Source: Chloroflexota bacterium (GTDB lineage Bacteria; Chloroflexota; Anaerolineae; Anaerolineales; Anaerolineaceae). Taken from it: a stretch of DNA of 64,000 nucleotides. Shown here piece after piece: positions 1-10,690 of the stretch. Within the stretch, counting starts at the first letter, position 1, and each line of letters begins with the position of its first letter. The translations under genes and the position numbers were made by a program. The notes beneath the pieces are model-generated. The model ran no database searches and was not told where the DNA came from. It worked only from the letters and a program-made list of their open reading frames with translations. The stretch lies in contig JAAYZW010000016.1 of the NCBI GenBank assembly GCA_012514645.1, positions 17,498 through 81,497 of the forward strand, in the 5' to 3' direction.

Positions 1-47
1 AAATATATAAAGCGCAGCCTGGTGATGGTGCCAGGTTAATTTAGCAT

Positions 48-824
48 TTACCAAATTTTGTTTGTTTTTGACTTGATCGTCTGATCCAGACCATCAATTG
101 CCCTGGTAATAGCTTCGAGCTTCTCTGCCACCTTGCGTGTTATAACTTCACTATCCTCTTCGGTTTCTTTTTCGGAATCATCGGTTAATTTTCCCAATTG
201 GGTGGTGACCCTTTTTAGATCATCAGAGATTCCCGAGAGGTTTCGAGGGATATCTTCGACCGCATGTGTCAGGTCGGTCAGGCTGCTTTTGTGACTTTCC
301 CAGATGCCATGAAACATGTTCAGGTCGAGCAAGTAGTTAATTTCCCTGAGTCTGTCATTGAGCCCCCCGGAAAAAGTTACCTTAACCTGGTACAGTTTAG
401 GCAAATCGCTGGTTCCCAATCGGGTTTCCAATCGATCGAATGAAGTCCGCAATTCGAAACCGGGTGGAATCGCTGGGATGACCTGGTGGAGCATTGATAA
501 CTCGTTCAGTTTGTAATTTTTCAGCGAAGTTTGTAGTGGTGGGTTAAACTCCACCTTCACATTGTTAGCGATAGTCTTGCCGGTGTTCGTAATCACCAGG
601 TCAAAAATCGGCGAGTCAGTTTGAGCATCAAAGTAGACCACCACATAGGGAGCAAACTCCATATTGCGGTCTTCGACCATTTCTTCAATGCTTTTTTCAG
701 TGGCAGCCGCAGACTTTTTTGTCTCGCGCGCCATCTCGGCAGTCTTCACCACGTACATAATCAAGGCAAGCAGGCTGCAAACCTGGACGATCAATAAAAT
801 GGTCTCCCGCAGGCTCTCTGTCAT
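48..824 (-). CDS. hypothetical protein with N-terminal TM helix and C-terminal coiled coil
   Basis: ORF; hydrophobic N-terminus (LLIVQVCSLLALIMYVV), charged C-terminus; no family recognised. Confidence 0.6.
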   Translation of the reverse strand: MTESLRETILLIVQVCSLLALIMYVVKTAEMARETKKSAAATEKSIEEMVEDRNMEFAPYVVVYFDAQTDSPIFDLVITNTGKTIANNVKVEFNPPLQTSLKNYKLNELSMLHQVIPAIPPGFELRTSFDRLETRLGTSDLPKLYQVKVTFSGGLNDRLREINYLLDLNMFHGIWESHKSSLTDLTHAVEDIPRNLSGISDDLKRVTTQLGKLTDDSEKETEEDSEVITRKVAEKLEAITRAIDGLDQTIKSKTNKIW

Positions 825-839
825 ATTTTCTCCCTTCAG

Positions 840-1166
840 TTACTTTCTCGGCTTCTTAGGTTTCGGAAAAGGTATTTGCTCCCACGATGCCCTAAAGACC
901 TGGACCACGAAATCCTGGTCGTCCAGGTTTTCAAATACATAGGATGCTTTCGCGCCTGGATAAGCAAAACCCTCTTCGGCTTCGTCGCCCAGAAGGTCAG
1001 CGGCAGCTTCAGTCTTTTTAAGAAAAACCTGGTTGTCACAGATCAGACCGATGACTTTACCATCCATGTAGAGACCGTATTCGCCAAACATTTTTCGAGC
1101 GCTTACTTCACCTGCCGGGCTCAACTGTTCCAGGACATATTGGATATATTCATCTGTACAAGCCAT
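840..1166 (-). CDS. TfoX/Sxy N-terminal domain family protein
   Basis: SARKMFGEYGLYMDGKVIGLICDNQVFLK is the typical TfoX-N motif region. Confidence 0.85.
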   Translation of the reverse strand: MACTDEYIQYVLEQLSPAGEVSARKMFGEYGLYMDGKVIGLICDNQVFLKKTEAAADLLGDEAEEGFAYPGAKASYVFENLDDQDFVVQVFRASWEQIPFPKPKKPRK

Positions 1167-1357
1167 TAGCTCCTCCGGTGGTGATTTCGGTTAATTGTAA
1201 CCAAGATTTAGTACCATCAGGAGATGAATGTGAATAGTGGTGGAATTGTGAACGGTCAGTGTCTGTTCGCTGTAAGTGATATCATGACTTCGATTGGTGA
1301 AGCTCTTATGACCCAACGATAAGAACAGGAATTGCCAAAAGGGCTATAATAAGTGCG

Positions 1358-1870
1358 ATGAAAAAATTGGGCTTATTCTTAATCATTGCCATCCTCTGCC
1401 TGGTCCCGCTCACAAAGGTGAGCGCCAGCCAACAAGCGGTGATCGTCTCCACTCCGCAGGCAGACGGCGCCATCTATCACCATGTAGTGGAAGGCGACAC
1501 GCTCTACGACATCGCCGAAGCCTATGGCATGACTCCCAGCGAAATCATGACCCTGAACGGCAACAGCCCCGAGGCAATCGAGATATATAGCGGAGATTTT
1601 CTACTAATCAAACTCGGAACAGTCGCGACTGCCACCCTCGAACCCAGCGCCACGATCGCCCCTTACACCCCACAGCCAACCGTGGTTGTGCCTTCCCGCA
1701 CACCCATCCCGAGCAAAACCCCACTCCCCAGTCCGACAGCAACCACCCCTCCCAGCACCACCCAACTGCTTTTTGGCGATAGTCAACGCATCGGACTGAC
1801 GATGATTGCGATCAGTTCTGCTGGCATCGTCCTGGTGGTGATCTTTGGCTTCCTGCGCAGACCTAAATAA
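1358..1870 (+). CDS. secreted/membrane LysM domain protein
   Basis: signal peptide, LysM motif (YHHVVEGDTLYDIAEAYGMTPSEIMTLNG), Pro/Thr-rich linker, C-terminal TM. Confidence 0.85.
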   Translation: MKKLGLFLIIAILCLVPLTKVSASQQAVIVSTPQADGAIYHHVVEGDTLYDIAEAYGMTPSEIMTLNGNSPEAIEIYSGDFLLIKLGTVATATLEPSATIAPYTPQPTVVVPSRTPIPSKTPLPSPTATTPPSTTQLLFGDSQRIGLTMIAISSAGIVLVVIFGFLRRPK

Positions 1871-1900
1871 ACAATAGCCCTTAAAGTATCTTTATAAATT

Positions 1901-2084
1901 ACCACACATAAGCGTAGGAGGAGTCCCCAATGTGAGCACTCAATGAACGCTTACATTGTCAGACCTACTCTGATCAATAAGGCAGGAAAGGTATTGAAAA
2001 CCGTGATTCCAGCAGGATGGGTTTGGCCGATTAAAAAAATTCAGCTCTGCTCACATCCTGAGCCCCCCTACCGTTATCACAATA
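1901..2084 (-). repeat. dispersed intergenic repeat, copy A (inverted relative to other copies)
   Basis: reverse complement contains GGCTCAGGATGTGAGCA..TTTTTTTAATCGGCCAAACCCA..AATCACGG..GGTCTGACAATGTAAGCG..TTGAGTGCTCAC..TACGCTTATGT, matching 57.5 kb copy. Confidence 0.8.
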
Positions 2085-2204
2085 GCCTTGTAGTACTCAC
2101 AAATTCGGAGTGGGATTAACATCTGAAATTTCCCATATCTGGCTTTCTGGGAGATTATGCTCCTGCGTTATCTTCGCTAAAGCAAGTGTATAATTCGATG
2201 ACTT

Positions 2205-2795
2205 ATGGAAAACAAGTTGAAAACAATCACAATTTATGCAGGGTCTGCCGACAATCTCGAGGAAAAATATGTCCAGGCGGCATACAATCTCGGTAAACTC
2301 CTCGCTGCCGAAGACCGCACGATCGTTTTCGGCTCGGGCAAAACCGGTCTCATGGGCGCCGTCGCTCGCGGCTCGTTGGAGAATCATGGGCAGGTGATCG
2401 GCGTGATCAATCATGACCTCAATCTCCCTCATCTTGTCTACGCCAAATTGACCCGAATCGAAAAGGTAGCCAATATCCAGATCAGGCAAGCACGCATGAG
2501 CGAACTGGGAGACGGCTTCATTGCCCTGCCGGGAGGTTTTGGCACGCTTTATGAAGTTCTCGAGGCACTCACACTGGCACAGCTGGGACAGCATCACAAA
2601 CCGATTGGTTTTTTAAACATCGATGGCTATTACGACCCACTTTTCGATCTGTTTAACCATGCCATCGGCTCTGGTTTTATCTACCCTGAACACCGCGGTC
2701 TCTTTGTCGAATCAAGTGACCCGCAGGAGCTGCTGGCATCGATGGATGGTTTCGTGCCCCCACAAAACATGAACAGGTGGCTAACCAGGGAATGA
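2205..2795 (+). CDS. LOG family protein (TIGR00730 Rossmann fold, nucleoside monophosphate phosphoribohydrolase-like)
   Basis: GSGKTGLMGAVARG and ALPGGFGTLYEVLEALTLAQLG motifs. Confidence 0.9.
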   Translation: MENKLKTITIYAGSADNLEEKYVQAAYNLGKLLAAEDRTIVFGSGKTGLMGAVARGSLENHGQVIGVINHDLNLPHLVYAKLTRIEKVANIQIRQARMSELGDGFIALPGGFGTLYEVLEALTLAQLGQHHKPIGFLNIDGYYDPLFDLFNHAIGSGFIYPEHRGLFVESSDPQELLASMDGFVPPQNMNRWLTRE

Positions 2796-3436
2796 GCAAG
2801 CTTAACCTTTTGCTGATTGATCTGGATGACACAGTTTACCCCTCAGACACCGGCGCCTGGGACATCCTTGGTGAGCGCATTTATCAGTTCATTGAGAAAC
2901 ACGTTGGCTTACCCCCTGAGATCATCCATGAGGAGCGTGAGCGTCTCTTTCACAAGCATGGCACCACGATGAAAGGGTTGAGTGACGAATATGGGGCAGA
3001 CATTCACGATTATCTCGATTATGTTCACAACGTCAACCTCTCAGATGTGATCAAAGAAAATCAGGTGTTACGCCAGGCGCTTCTGGACTTGCCGCACGAG
3101 AAATGGATTTTCACGAACGCTTCCAGGCTTCATGCCGAGCAGATTTTGAGACTGGTCGGCATCAGGGATTTGTTTATCGGGATAATTGATGTTTTGGATA
3201 CCTACCCATACTGCAAACCGGATCCGTTGGCTTTTAAGCTGGCTTTGGTAAAGGCTGGTAACCCCGACCCCGAAACTTGCTTATTTGTTGATGACCGCGT
3301 TCCCAACCTCGATTCTGCCCAAGCGCTTGGTATGCGGACAATTTTGGTGCACCCATCGCCGGAAGTCTCGAACAGCCACATCACCATCGCCGAGCTGTGC
3401 GATTTGCCGCAGGTATTGGCGAAGGTTGGTTGGTAA
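2792..3436 (+). CDS. HAD-superfamily hydrolase, pyrimidine 5'-nucleotidase-like
   Basis: LLIDLDDTVYPSD, FTNAS, CKPD, FVDDRVPNLDSAQALGM HAD motifs; ATGA overlap with the preceding gene suggests translational coupling. Confidence 0.85.
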   Translation: MSKLNLLLIDLDDTVYPSDTGAWDILGERIYQFIEKHVGLPPEIIHEERERLFHKHGTTMKGLSDEYGADIHDYLDYVHNVNLSDVIKENQVLRQALLDLPHEKWIFTNASRLHAEQILRLVGIRDLFIGIIDVLDTYPYCKPDPLAFKLALVKAGNPDPETCLFVDDRVPNLDSAQALGMRTILVHPSPEVSNSHITIAELCDLPQVLAKVGW

Positions 3437-3488
3437 AATTTGATTGGTCACTGCTCTCAGCAGTTGAGAACAGACATTGGAGAAAATT

Positions 3489-4769
3489 ATGGATAACAAA
3501 GTATTACGATCTTGCTTGCTTATTTTAGGCGTCATCCTTTTGATGGGTGTCACCTTTTTTAGCGGGTTTGCGGTTGGTGCACTGATTCCCAACAACTCAT
3601 TTCGTCAGGCTTTCGGTATCAGCCAGAGCCCAAGCACACCGGCAACACCGGTTCCAACTGCCCTTCCAGGAGAAACCCCCATACCGACCCCCGTATTTCA
3701 GGCACAAAGCCCGGAAGAACTTGAAGAGTTGTTTTTGCCGTTTTGGGAAAGCTGGGACTTGCTGCACAAAAATTACGTTGACCAGCCCTTGGATGATCTT
3801 GCGCTGATGCGCGGCGCGATCCAGGGCATGCTGGCAGCCACAGGCGACCAGCACACATCCTATATGAACCCCGAACAATTTACCCAGGCAAATGCCGAAA
3901 TGAGCGGAGAAGAATATACCGGCATTGGTGCGTGGGTTAATACTTCCGGTGAATATGTTGAGATCGTCTCTCCAATGAAAGGCTCTCCGGCTGAAAAAGC
4001 CGGCATACGAGCGAAAGACCTTGTCATTGCCATCGATGGAGAAGATATGATCGGTGTGCCCGGCGACCTGGCACTGCAGAAGATTCTCGGTCCGGCCGGA
4101 GAAGCAGTTACCCTGACCATCAGGCGCGGCGATGAGCTCCTGGACATCACCATTGTGCGCGAGATGATCCAGGTGCCGGCAGTTGATTACCAAATGCTTG
4201 AGGGCGATATCGCATACATCGCGCTGTATACCTTCAATGAACTGGCAACTGCCCAGGTTAGGGAAGCACTGAGAGATCTATTGGCGCAAAACCCCAAAGG
4301 GCTCATCTTTGACTTGCGCAACAACGGAGGTGGATTATTGATCACTGCGATTGAGATTACCTCAGAATTTATCAGTGATGGTATTGTCATGTACGAAGAA
4401 TATGGCGATGGCACGCGTGAAAGCTACCGCCCTCAGCCGGGCGGCTTGGCAACCGAAATACCCCTGGTAATATTGATTAATGAAGGCACGGCTTCAGCTT
4501 CTGAGATTACTGCCGGCGCCATCCAGGACTATGGTCGCGGCACAATCATCGGTGTTACCAGCTATGGCAAAGGTTCAGTACAAAACTGGATTCCGCTGCG
4601 CACCGAAGCTGGTGGTGTCCGCATCACCATCGCGCGCTGGCTGACACCAAACGGCAACCAGATTAACGAAGTTGGTCTCACGCCTGACATCGAAGTGCCC
4701 TTTACCCAGGAAGACCTTGACGCAGACCGCGATCCACAATTAGACGCGGCAATAGATTTCTTTAATTAA
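3489..4769 (+). CDS. S41 family C-terminal processing peptidase (CtpA-like) with PDZ domain
   Basis: PDZ (GSPAEKAGIRAKDLVIAIDGEDM), LIFDLRNNGGG, GTASASEI.AGAIQDY, SYGKGSVQ catalytic motifs; ATG chosen over upstream TTG. Confidence 0.92.
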   Translation: MDNKVLRSCLLILGVILLMGVTFFSGFAVGALIPNNSFRQAFGISQSPSTPATPVPTALPGETPIPTPVFQAQSPEELEELFLPFWESWDLLHKNYVDQPLDDLALMRGAIQGMLAATGDQHTSYMNPEQFTQANAEMSGEEYTGIGAWVNTSGEYVEIVSPMKGSPAEKAGIRAKDLVIAIDGEDMIGVPGDLALQKILGPAGEAVTLTIRRGDELLDITIVREMIQVPAVDYQMLEGDIAYIALYTFNELATAQVREALRDLLAQNPKGLIFDLRNNGGGLLITAIEITSEFISDGIVMYEEYGDGTRESYRPQPGGLATEIPLVILINEGTASASEITAGAIQDYGRGTIIGVTSYGKGSVQNWIPLRTEAGGVRITIARWLTPNGNQINEVGLTPDIEVPFTQEDLDADRDPQLDAAIDFFN

Positions 4770-4783
4770 TAAAAACTGTTTAT

Positions 4784-4819
4784 TGTAGGGCGTCAACAAT
4801 TTTGCGCCCTACATTTTTT
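4784..4819 (+). terminator. Rho-independent terminator
   Basis: TGTAGGGCG-loop-CGCCCTACA followed by TTTTTT just after the S41 peptidase gene. Confidence 0.8.
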
Positions 4820-4887
4820 CTTTATATTGTCATCATCGTCTAAATACTTGCACCATATCGATATAATTATGTTCAAAGGAGATTAAC

Positions 4888-6693
4888 ATGACCGAAACTA
4901 TTCCACGATGGGACCTGAGTAATATTTATACCGGGCTGGACGACCCCAAGCTCGCTGCCGATCTTTCCACCCTGAAAGATGAAACCCTTTCATTAACCAA
5001 GCTTTTTGAAGAAGAGCTCCTCCCTGTTGAGCCTGGAAAGACAACCCCCGAAGTTCTCAACGAAAAACTTAATCGCCTGGTTAACCTCAACAACACGATA
5101 TCCACGCGCGCCGGCACGATTGGTTCATATCTTTACGGGCTGACCTCTACCGACTCGTTTGATAAGGCTGCTGAACAACTGCAGTCAAAATTCCAGATTG
5201 GCATGCTGCCGCTCAGAAATGTCAGCTCACGGATTGCCATTTGGCTCGGCAAACTGGGCGCAAGCCTGCCGGAAGCCCTGGCTCTCCCCGGCGCTGCTCA
5301 TGAACATGCCTTCATCCTGTTGGAAGAGGCTGAACAAAGCCAATATCTGATGAGCGAACCGGAGGAAGAACTCGCCAACGAACTCTCACTCTCAGGTGGT
5401 TCTGCCTGGGGTGATTTGCAGGGCACCCTGACTTCGCAAAAACAAGTTGATTTTGAGATCGATGGCAAGGTGGAGAGCCTGCCGCTGCCGGCGCTGATTA
5501 ATCTGCGCAGTCATCCTGTTGCGGATGTGCGCGAACGCGCATATTATGTCGAGCAAGCCACTTTTGAAGACATGAAAGAAGCTCTGGCAGCCTGCCTGAA
5601 CGGCGTCAAAGGCGAGGTCAACACGCTCAACCGCAAGCGTGGGCGTGAAGACAGCCTGCATTCCTCAATCGAAATGTCGCGAATCGACCGCCAGACTCTG
5701 GACGCCATGATCGGTGCAATCCAGGAAGCGCTGCCAATGTTCCGCGATTATCACCAGGCTAAAGCCAAACACTTGGGCACCGAGAAATTGCCCTGGTGGA
5801 GCCTTTTTGCCCCCCTTGGCAAGGTGGACAAAACCTACAGCTTCGAAGAAGCCAAAGCGGTCATCCTAACCAATTTTGCCAGTTTCTCGCAGGAGTTATC
5901 CGATTTTGCCCGCCACGCGTTTGACAACCATTGGATCGATGCGCTCCAGCGACCCGGCAAACGCGGAGGCGCCTATTGCATGGGCGTCGAAGGTGTCAAG
6001 GAAAGCCGGATCATGTCCAATTTTGACGGTTCATTTGACCAGGTGATGACCCTGGCACATGAGCTCGGGCACGCTTTTCACAACTATTGCGCTTTCCAGG
6101 CTGACAAAACCCCGCTGCAAACAGAAACACCAATGACGCTGGCAGAAACTGCCTCGATCATGTGCGAAACAATCGTCTTCAACGCGCTGCTCGAAGAAAT
6201 TGATGATCCACAGGAAGAACTTGCGATCCTGGAGTCATCCATCTCGGGTGATGCCCAGACCATAGTTGACATTTATTCCCGTTTTCTGTTTGAGAAAGAA
6301 GTTTTTGAACGCCGTCTGAGCGCTACGCTCTCGGCTGATGAAATCAGCGAGATCATGCTGCAGGCACAGCGCGATGCATATGGCGACGGCGTTGATCCGG
6401 AAGTGATGAACAAGTTCGCCTGGACCTGGAAACCGCATTATTACAGCACCGGGATATCCTTCTACAACTACCCGTACTCTTTCGGGAGTTTGTTCGCAAA
6501 GGGTCTGTATGCGATCTATAAGGAGCGAGGCGCTGCCTTTGTTGAGGATTATAAGGCGCTGCTTGCCAGCACCGGCGAAGCCTCAGCAGCTGACCTGGCT
6601 GCCCGTTTTGGCATCGACATTCGCAGCAAGCAGTTTTGGGCAGCTTCCCTTGCGCAAATTGCCCCGCAAATTGAGCGGTATAAGCAATTGTAA
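4888..6693 (+). CDS. pepF: M3 family oligoendopeptidase F
   Basis: HELGHAFH zinc-binding motif; overall PepF-like sequence. Confidence 0.92.
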   Translation: MTETIPRWDLSNIYTGLDDPKLAADLSTLKDETLSLTKLFEEELLPVEPGKTTPEVLNEKLNRLVNLNNTISTRAGTIGSYLYGLTSTDSFDKAAEQLQSKFQIGMLPLRNVSSRIAIWLGKLGASLPEALALPGAAHEHAFILLEEAEQSQYLMSEPEEELANELSLSGGSAWGDLQGTLTSQKQVDFEIDGKVESLPLPALINLRSHPVADVRERAYYVEQATFEDMKEALAACLNGVKGEVNTLNRKRGREDSLHSSIEMSRIDRQTLDAMIGAIQEALPMFRDYHQAKAKHLGTEKLPWWSLFAPLGKVDKTYSFEEAKAVILTNFASFSQELSDFARHAFDNHWIDALQRPGKRGGAYCMGVEGVKESRIMSNFDGSFDQVMTLAHELGHAFHNYCAFQADKTPLQTETPMTLAETASIMCETIVFNALLEEIDDPQEELAILESSISGDAQTIVDIYSRFLFEKEVFERRLSATLSADEISEIMLQAQRDAYGDGVDPEVMNKFAWTWKPHYYSTGISFYNYPYSFGSLFAKGLYAIYKERGAAFVEDYKALLASTGEASAADLAARFGIDIRSKQFWAASLAQIAPQIERYKQL

Positions 6694-6810
6694 GATCGAT
6701 GCATTTGGGAAAAAAGTTATCGAATTCGTAGGGTCGAGGCAGGCCTCGACCGGTCATGTAACAGGAACAGGCAGGTCCAGGTCCCTACAACAACACTCTC
6801 AGATCTAAAA

Positions 6811-6836
6811 ACCGACCATCAATCATGATGGTCGGT
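6811..6836 (-). terminator. Rho-independent terminator of fhs
   Basis: perfect 11-bp stem ACCGACCATCA/TGATGGTCGGT with T-rich tail on the minus strand, just downstream of fhs. Confidence 0.8.
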
Positions 6837-6856
6837 CGCTAAAATGTGGTGTTCGA

Positions 6857-8773
6857 TTAATTCAAACCCAAAATTTTACCGGTTTCGAAGTCAATACCGA
6901 TATCATAATACCCCGGGCGGGTGGGAAGCCCTGGCATTGTGCTCATTGTGCCTAAAATCGGGTAGACAAACCCAGCGCCAACCGAGGCGCTCACATCCCG
7001 AATCGGAATGCGGAAGCCTTTTGGCACGCCCTTCAGCTCCGGATCATGACTGATCGAAAGGTGCGTTTTCGCCATGCAAATCGGCAGATTGCCATAACCG
7101 AGCTGTTCATACCGCTCCAGGCGCTGCTCTGCGATCGGGCTGTAATCGACGCCACCGGCACCATATATTTCACAAGCGATGGTTTCGATTTTGTCTTTAA
7201 GCGACATCTCAAGCGGGTAGAGGAATTTAAAATGCGAAGGTAGTTCCGAGGCTTTGACCACGGCTTCTGCCAGCTCTACAGCGCCCGCACCACCCTGGCT
7301 GAAATGATCAGCAACGACAGCATCCACGATGCCCTCATGCTGAAGCGCAATTTTTCTGACCAGTTCAAGCTCGGCATCTGAATCAGTCGGGAAGCGATTA
7401 ACCGCTACCACAACCGGGATGCCAAATTTTTGAGCGATGCTGGCATGCGCAAGCATATTATCGGCACCTTTCTCAACCAGTTCGAGGTTTTCATTGACGT
7501 ATTCTGCCGCCAGTGGTGCCCCTGCGGTCACCTTGGGACCACCACCATGCATTTTTAACGCCCGCACAGTCGCTACCAAAACCACCACATCTGGCAGATT
7601 GCCTGAATAGCGGCACTTGATGTCAAAGAACTTTTCCATGCCCATGTCAGCGCCAAAACCACTCTCCGTGATCACAAAATCAGCCAGTTTCAAGGCGATT
7701 TTGTCTGCCATGATCGAGCTGTTGCCATGGGCGATATTGGCAAACGGTCCGGCATGAACGAAAACTGGTGTCCCCTCCAGGGTCTGCATCAGGTTGGGCT
7801 TGATCGTATCTTTCATCAAAACGGTCAGGGCTCCAGCAATCCCCAGGTCATCTGCGGTTACGGGCTCACCCGCCCGGCTTTGCCCGATTACGATCCTGGC
7901 GATGCGCTCGTGCATATCTTCCAGGCTGGTAGCCAGTGCTAAAATAGCCATCAGTTCTGAAGCGACACTGATGTAATAGTTGGTGTGTAGTTCGAATTGT
8001 TCAGCGGAACCCTGCCCAACGGTAATGCCGCGCAGCATGCGGTCGTTCACATCCACACAGCGCCTCCAGGTAACGGTATCGGGGTCGATATCCAGGCGGG
8101 CAAATTTTGCCTTTTGTTCGTCGGTCAACAGGTCAGGGTCGCGTTCGGTGACGCCCATTTTTTCCAAACGACCGATCATACCGCGGGCGAAACTGCGCTT
8201 GCCTTTTTTGTCTTTGGGGCAAAGGCGGTTGAACAAACCGGTGTCGCTCTGGGTGGATTCGTGGAACATCCGCGTGTCGATCGCGGCAGACAGCAAGTTA
8301 TTGGCAGCTGTGATAGCGTGGATGTCACCGGTCAGATGCAGGTTGAAATCTTCCATCGGAATCACCTGCGAATAGCCACCGCCAGCAGCACCGCCCTTAA
8401 TCCCAAAAGTTGGTCCCTGAGATGGTTGGCGGATGCAGGTGATTACGCTGCGACCGAGGTGAGCGCCCATCGCCTGGCTGAGACCAACGGTTGTAGTGGT
8501 TTTTCCTTCGCCAAGCGGTGTCGGAGTGATAGCGGTAACGTCAATATATTTCCCATCAGGTACATCTGCAAGCCGTTCAAGCACATCCAGTTTGACTTTT
8601 GCCTTGTAATCGCCATAGAGCTCAAGCTCTTCGGGCAGCAAACCCATTTCCTCGGCAACCTGAGTTATTGGCTTGAGTGTCGCCTCTTGGGCGATTTCGA
8701 TGTCTGCTGGAACCGGACTTTTCAATTCGATTCGTGTAGGAATAAACCTGCGTAAACCAGGGTTTAGTTTCAT
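6857..8773 (-). CDS. fhs: formate--tetrahydrofolate ligase
   Basis: [40 protein letters not shown]; conserved throughout; start set at MKLNPG. Confidence 0.96.
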   Translation of the reverse strand: MKLNPGLRRFIPTRIELKSPVPADIEIAQEATLKPITQVAEEMGLLPEELELYGDYKAKVKLDVLERLADVPDGKYIDVTAITPTPLGEGKTTTTVGLSQAMGAHLGRSVITCIRQPSQGPTFGIKGGAAGGGYSQVIPMEDFNLHLTGDIHAITAANNLLSAAIDTRMFHESTQSDTGLFNRLCPKDKKGKRSFARGMIGRLEKMGVTERDPDLLTDEQKAKFARLDIDPDTVTWRRCVDVNDRMLRGITVGQGSAEQFELHTNYYISVASELMAILALATSLEDMHERIARIVIGQSRAGEPVTADDLGIAGALTVLMKDTIKPNLMQTLEGTPVFVHAGPFANIAHGNSSIMADKIALKLADFVITESGFGADMGMEKFFDIKCRYSGNLPDVVVLVATVRALKMHGGGPKVTAGAPLAAEYVNENLELVEKGADNMLAHASIAQKFGIPVVVAVNRFPTDSDAELELVRKIALQHEGIVDAVVADHFSQGGAGAVELAEAVVKASELPSHFKFLYPLEMSLKDKIETIACEIYGAGGVDYSPIAEQRLERYEQLGYGNLPICMAKTHLSISHDPELKGVPKGFRIPIRDVSASVGAGFVYPILGTMSTMPGLPTRPGYYDIGIDFETGKILGLN

Positions 8774-8792
8774 AAAAGTATTTTTCTCCTTA

Positions 8793-10154
8793 TTAATTTC
8801 CAAATTCAACGTCTGCTGGCAAGGTCGCGAAAGCAAAAATGCTCAATTCTTCACTGTCGCCCAGGTAAGCAACCGATATTGATGCGCTGGTTGAGCTGCC
8901 AGAGCGAATAAGTTCTGTGTTTGCAGAGCCTCCACCGACAATACGGTTTTCGCTGTCCCGCAGCAGCACATAAACGCGTGAATAACTGATGGAGGCATTT
9001 AAATTATTCACGACGCTCACGCTAACAGTACTGTTATCAATAAAAGCTGCCTGTGAAGCCAGCAATGGGTTGAAATCGGCAGGAAACTGACCGAATTCGC
9101 CAGGAACAACCACCAGGTCAACTTTTTGCCCCAGGCATGAGTCGGGCAGGCGCGATGGGTTTAGTGCATAAAAAATATTTTCATTGGGCCAAATAACATC
9201 AAAATACTCGTTACCGGCAAAACAGACACGGTTTTCGGCATCCGAGACGGTCAGAATGACAAAGGTTTCAGTAAGCACCTGGTCTGTTTCATTTTTGAGA
9301 ACCGCCCCGCCAGTGATATGATTGAACTGGTCAATCGCAAAGTTCCATTCACTCGTGCTGACTGAGTTCCACCAATTGCCGCCTTCGAGTGAAGCAGAAT
9401 AACTGGTAATCCAGGGGCTCACGTCGACATGGTCGACAACCTCTCCGCGCCGGCTGTTGACCAGGATGCTGAAACCGACCTCATCCTCTTCGGGGACGAA
9501 ATCAAAATTCGCCTGCCCGCCGCCCACAATTTGACCAGCTGCATTGTAGGCGATTGCGTTCAGCAGCACCTGGGTGTAGGTGTAGGGGTCAGAGTTTTTC
9601 AGCCAGCCAGTGACGGCGTAGTCATTGCCCACCCGAAAAGCAGAAGTTTGGCTAACGGTCAGGGGCTGGGCGTATTTCAGGGTGCGATCGATCAATCCGT
9701 CAACTACGCGCACTTCAACGCCTGTAATCACCAGACCAGCGTTGAGTTCAAATTTCTGCACCAGGCTGGTAGTCTCGTTTGAGAAGAGGTAGCGGAAAGC
9801 GGTGCGCTGCTGGGCAATGCGATTGCCGCTGGCGTCCAGAGCAAGCACTTCCAGCTGGACATCTCTCAGAATCGCGTCGCTCAAATTATTGAAAAGCTTT
9901 GCCATGATCAACAATTCGGTATCTTCTTGCAGATATTCCAGTTCGGTAATGCGCACCGGGTTGGGGTTTACCAGGTCTGGCGTAGGGGTGGGATTGATCA
10001 GGACGAGTGGATCGTGGGTCACTTCGGCGGTGGCTGGAAAAAAAGATTCTGGGGTGGCTGTAGGATCCCCAGTCTGGCCCACTTCATTACAAGCTGAGAG
10101 CAGCAGTGCTAACAGCATGAATACGAGCAGGAAAGTTTTTCGGTGTTTTCTCAT
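8793..10154 (-). CDS. lipoprotein of unknown function (FxLYD-like repeats)
   Basis: lipobox LLLSACNE; repeated beta-rich segments; 19 nt upstream of fhs. Confidence 0.65.
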   Translation of the reverse strand: MRKHRKTFLLVFMLLALLLSACNEVGQTGDPTATPESFFPATAEVTHDPLVLINPTPTPDLVNPNPVRITELEYLQEDTELLIMAKLFNNLSDAILRDVQLEVLALDASGNRIAQQRTAFRYLFSNETTSLVQKFELNAGLVITGVEVRVVDGLIDRTLKYAQPLTVSQTSAFRVGNDYAVTGWLKNSDPYTYTQVLLNAIAYNAAGQIVGGGQANFDFVPEEDEVGFSILVNSRRGEVVDHVDVSPWITSYSASLEGGNWWNSVSTSEWNFAIDQFNHITGGAVLKNETDQVLTETFVILTVSDAENRVCFAGNEYFDVIWPNENIFYALNPSRLPDSCLGQKVDLVVVPGEFGQFPADFNPLLASQAAFIDNSTVSVSVVNNLNASISYSRVYVLLRDSENRIVGGGSANTELIRSGSSTSASISVAYLGDSEELSIFAFATLPADVEFGN

Positions 10155-10249
10155 CGTTCTTAACCCTTAGTATTATAAACGTTTCGAGCAGAAGTATCGG
10201 TGGAATCTTAAGCAAGGTGGGAATTTTCAATATGGAAACTTTAGTCCTA

Positions 10250-10530
10250 AAACCGAATGCACGGATAATCAGGCTCCAAAACGGTAGGGATTGGTTCAGG
10301 ACGTGAGCAGGGAGCATCTGTGGGGGAACCCGCCCGTACGATTGGAAATTGCTTGTCAAAAACCGCATACTGGCTCTGTAGGGCGAGATTGAGGAGGTTG
10401 TGGCGTTGGTATACCGGTGATATTGTCCCTCCTCAATCCGCCGAAATCAATGATCACACACAAACATCGGCTGATTGGGTGGTGATTCTACGTTCGTGAT
10501 TGGGACCTCCCCCTACGCTGCGCCGCGGTT
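10250..10530 (+). repeat. diverged/partial dispersed repeat, copy E
   Basis: GAATGCACGGATAATC..GGTTCAGGACGTGAGCA and CGTGATTGGGACCTCCCCCTACGCT shared with other copies. Confidence 0.5.
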
Positions 10531-10570
10531 ATGGGTCTGTGATTAATTTGCAGATCTATTAAATCAAAGC

Positions 10571-10594
10571 AAAAACTCCCTGCAATGGGAGTCT
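10571..10594 (-). terminator. terminator after tRNA-Leu
   Basis: minus-strand ACTCCCATTGCAGGGAGTTTTTG immediately 3' of the tRNA. Confidence 0.75.
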
Positions 10595-10606
10595 GAGCTG
10601 CTCATA

Positions 10607-10690
10607 TAGGGCGGGTGGGGGTCGAACCCACATAGTGTCACCACCGACGGATTTTAAGTCCGTTGCGTCTGCCTATTCCGCCACCGCCCC
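10607..10690 (-). tRNA. tRNA-Leu(TAA)
   Basis: minus strand GGGGCGGTGGCGGAATAGGCAGACGC..GGACTTAAAATCC..GGTTCGACCCCCACCCGCCC; long variable arm; anticodon TAA. Confidence 0.95.

Noticed and set aside
7997-8755. 252-aa plus-strand ORF opposite fhs
   Set aside because: Antisense to conserved fhs; no domain recognised.
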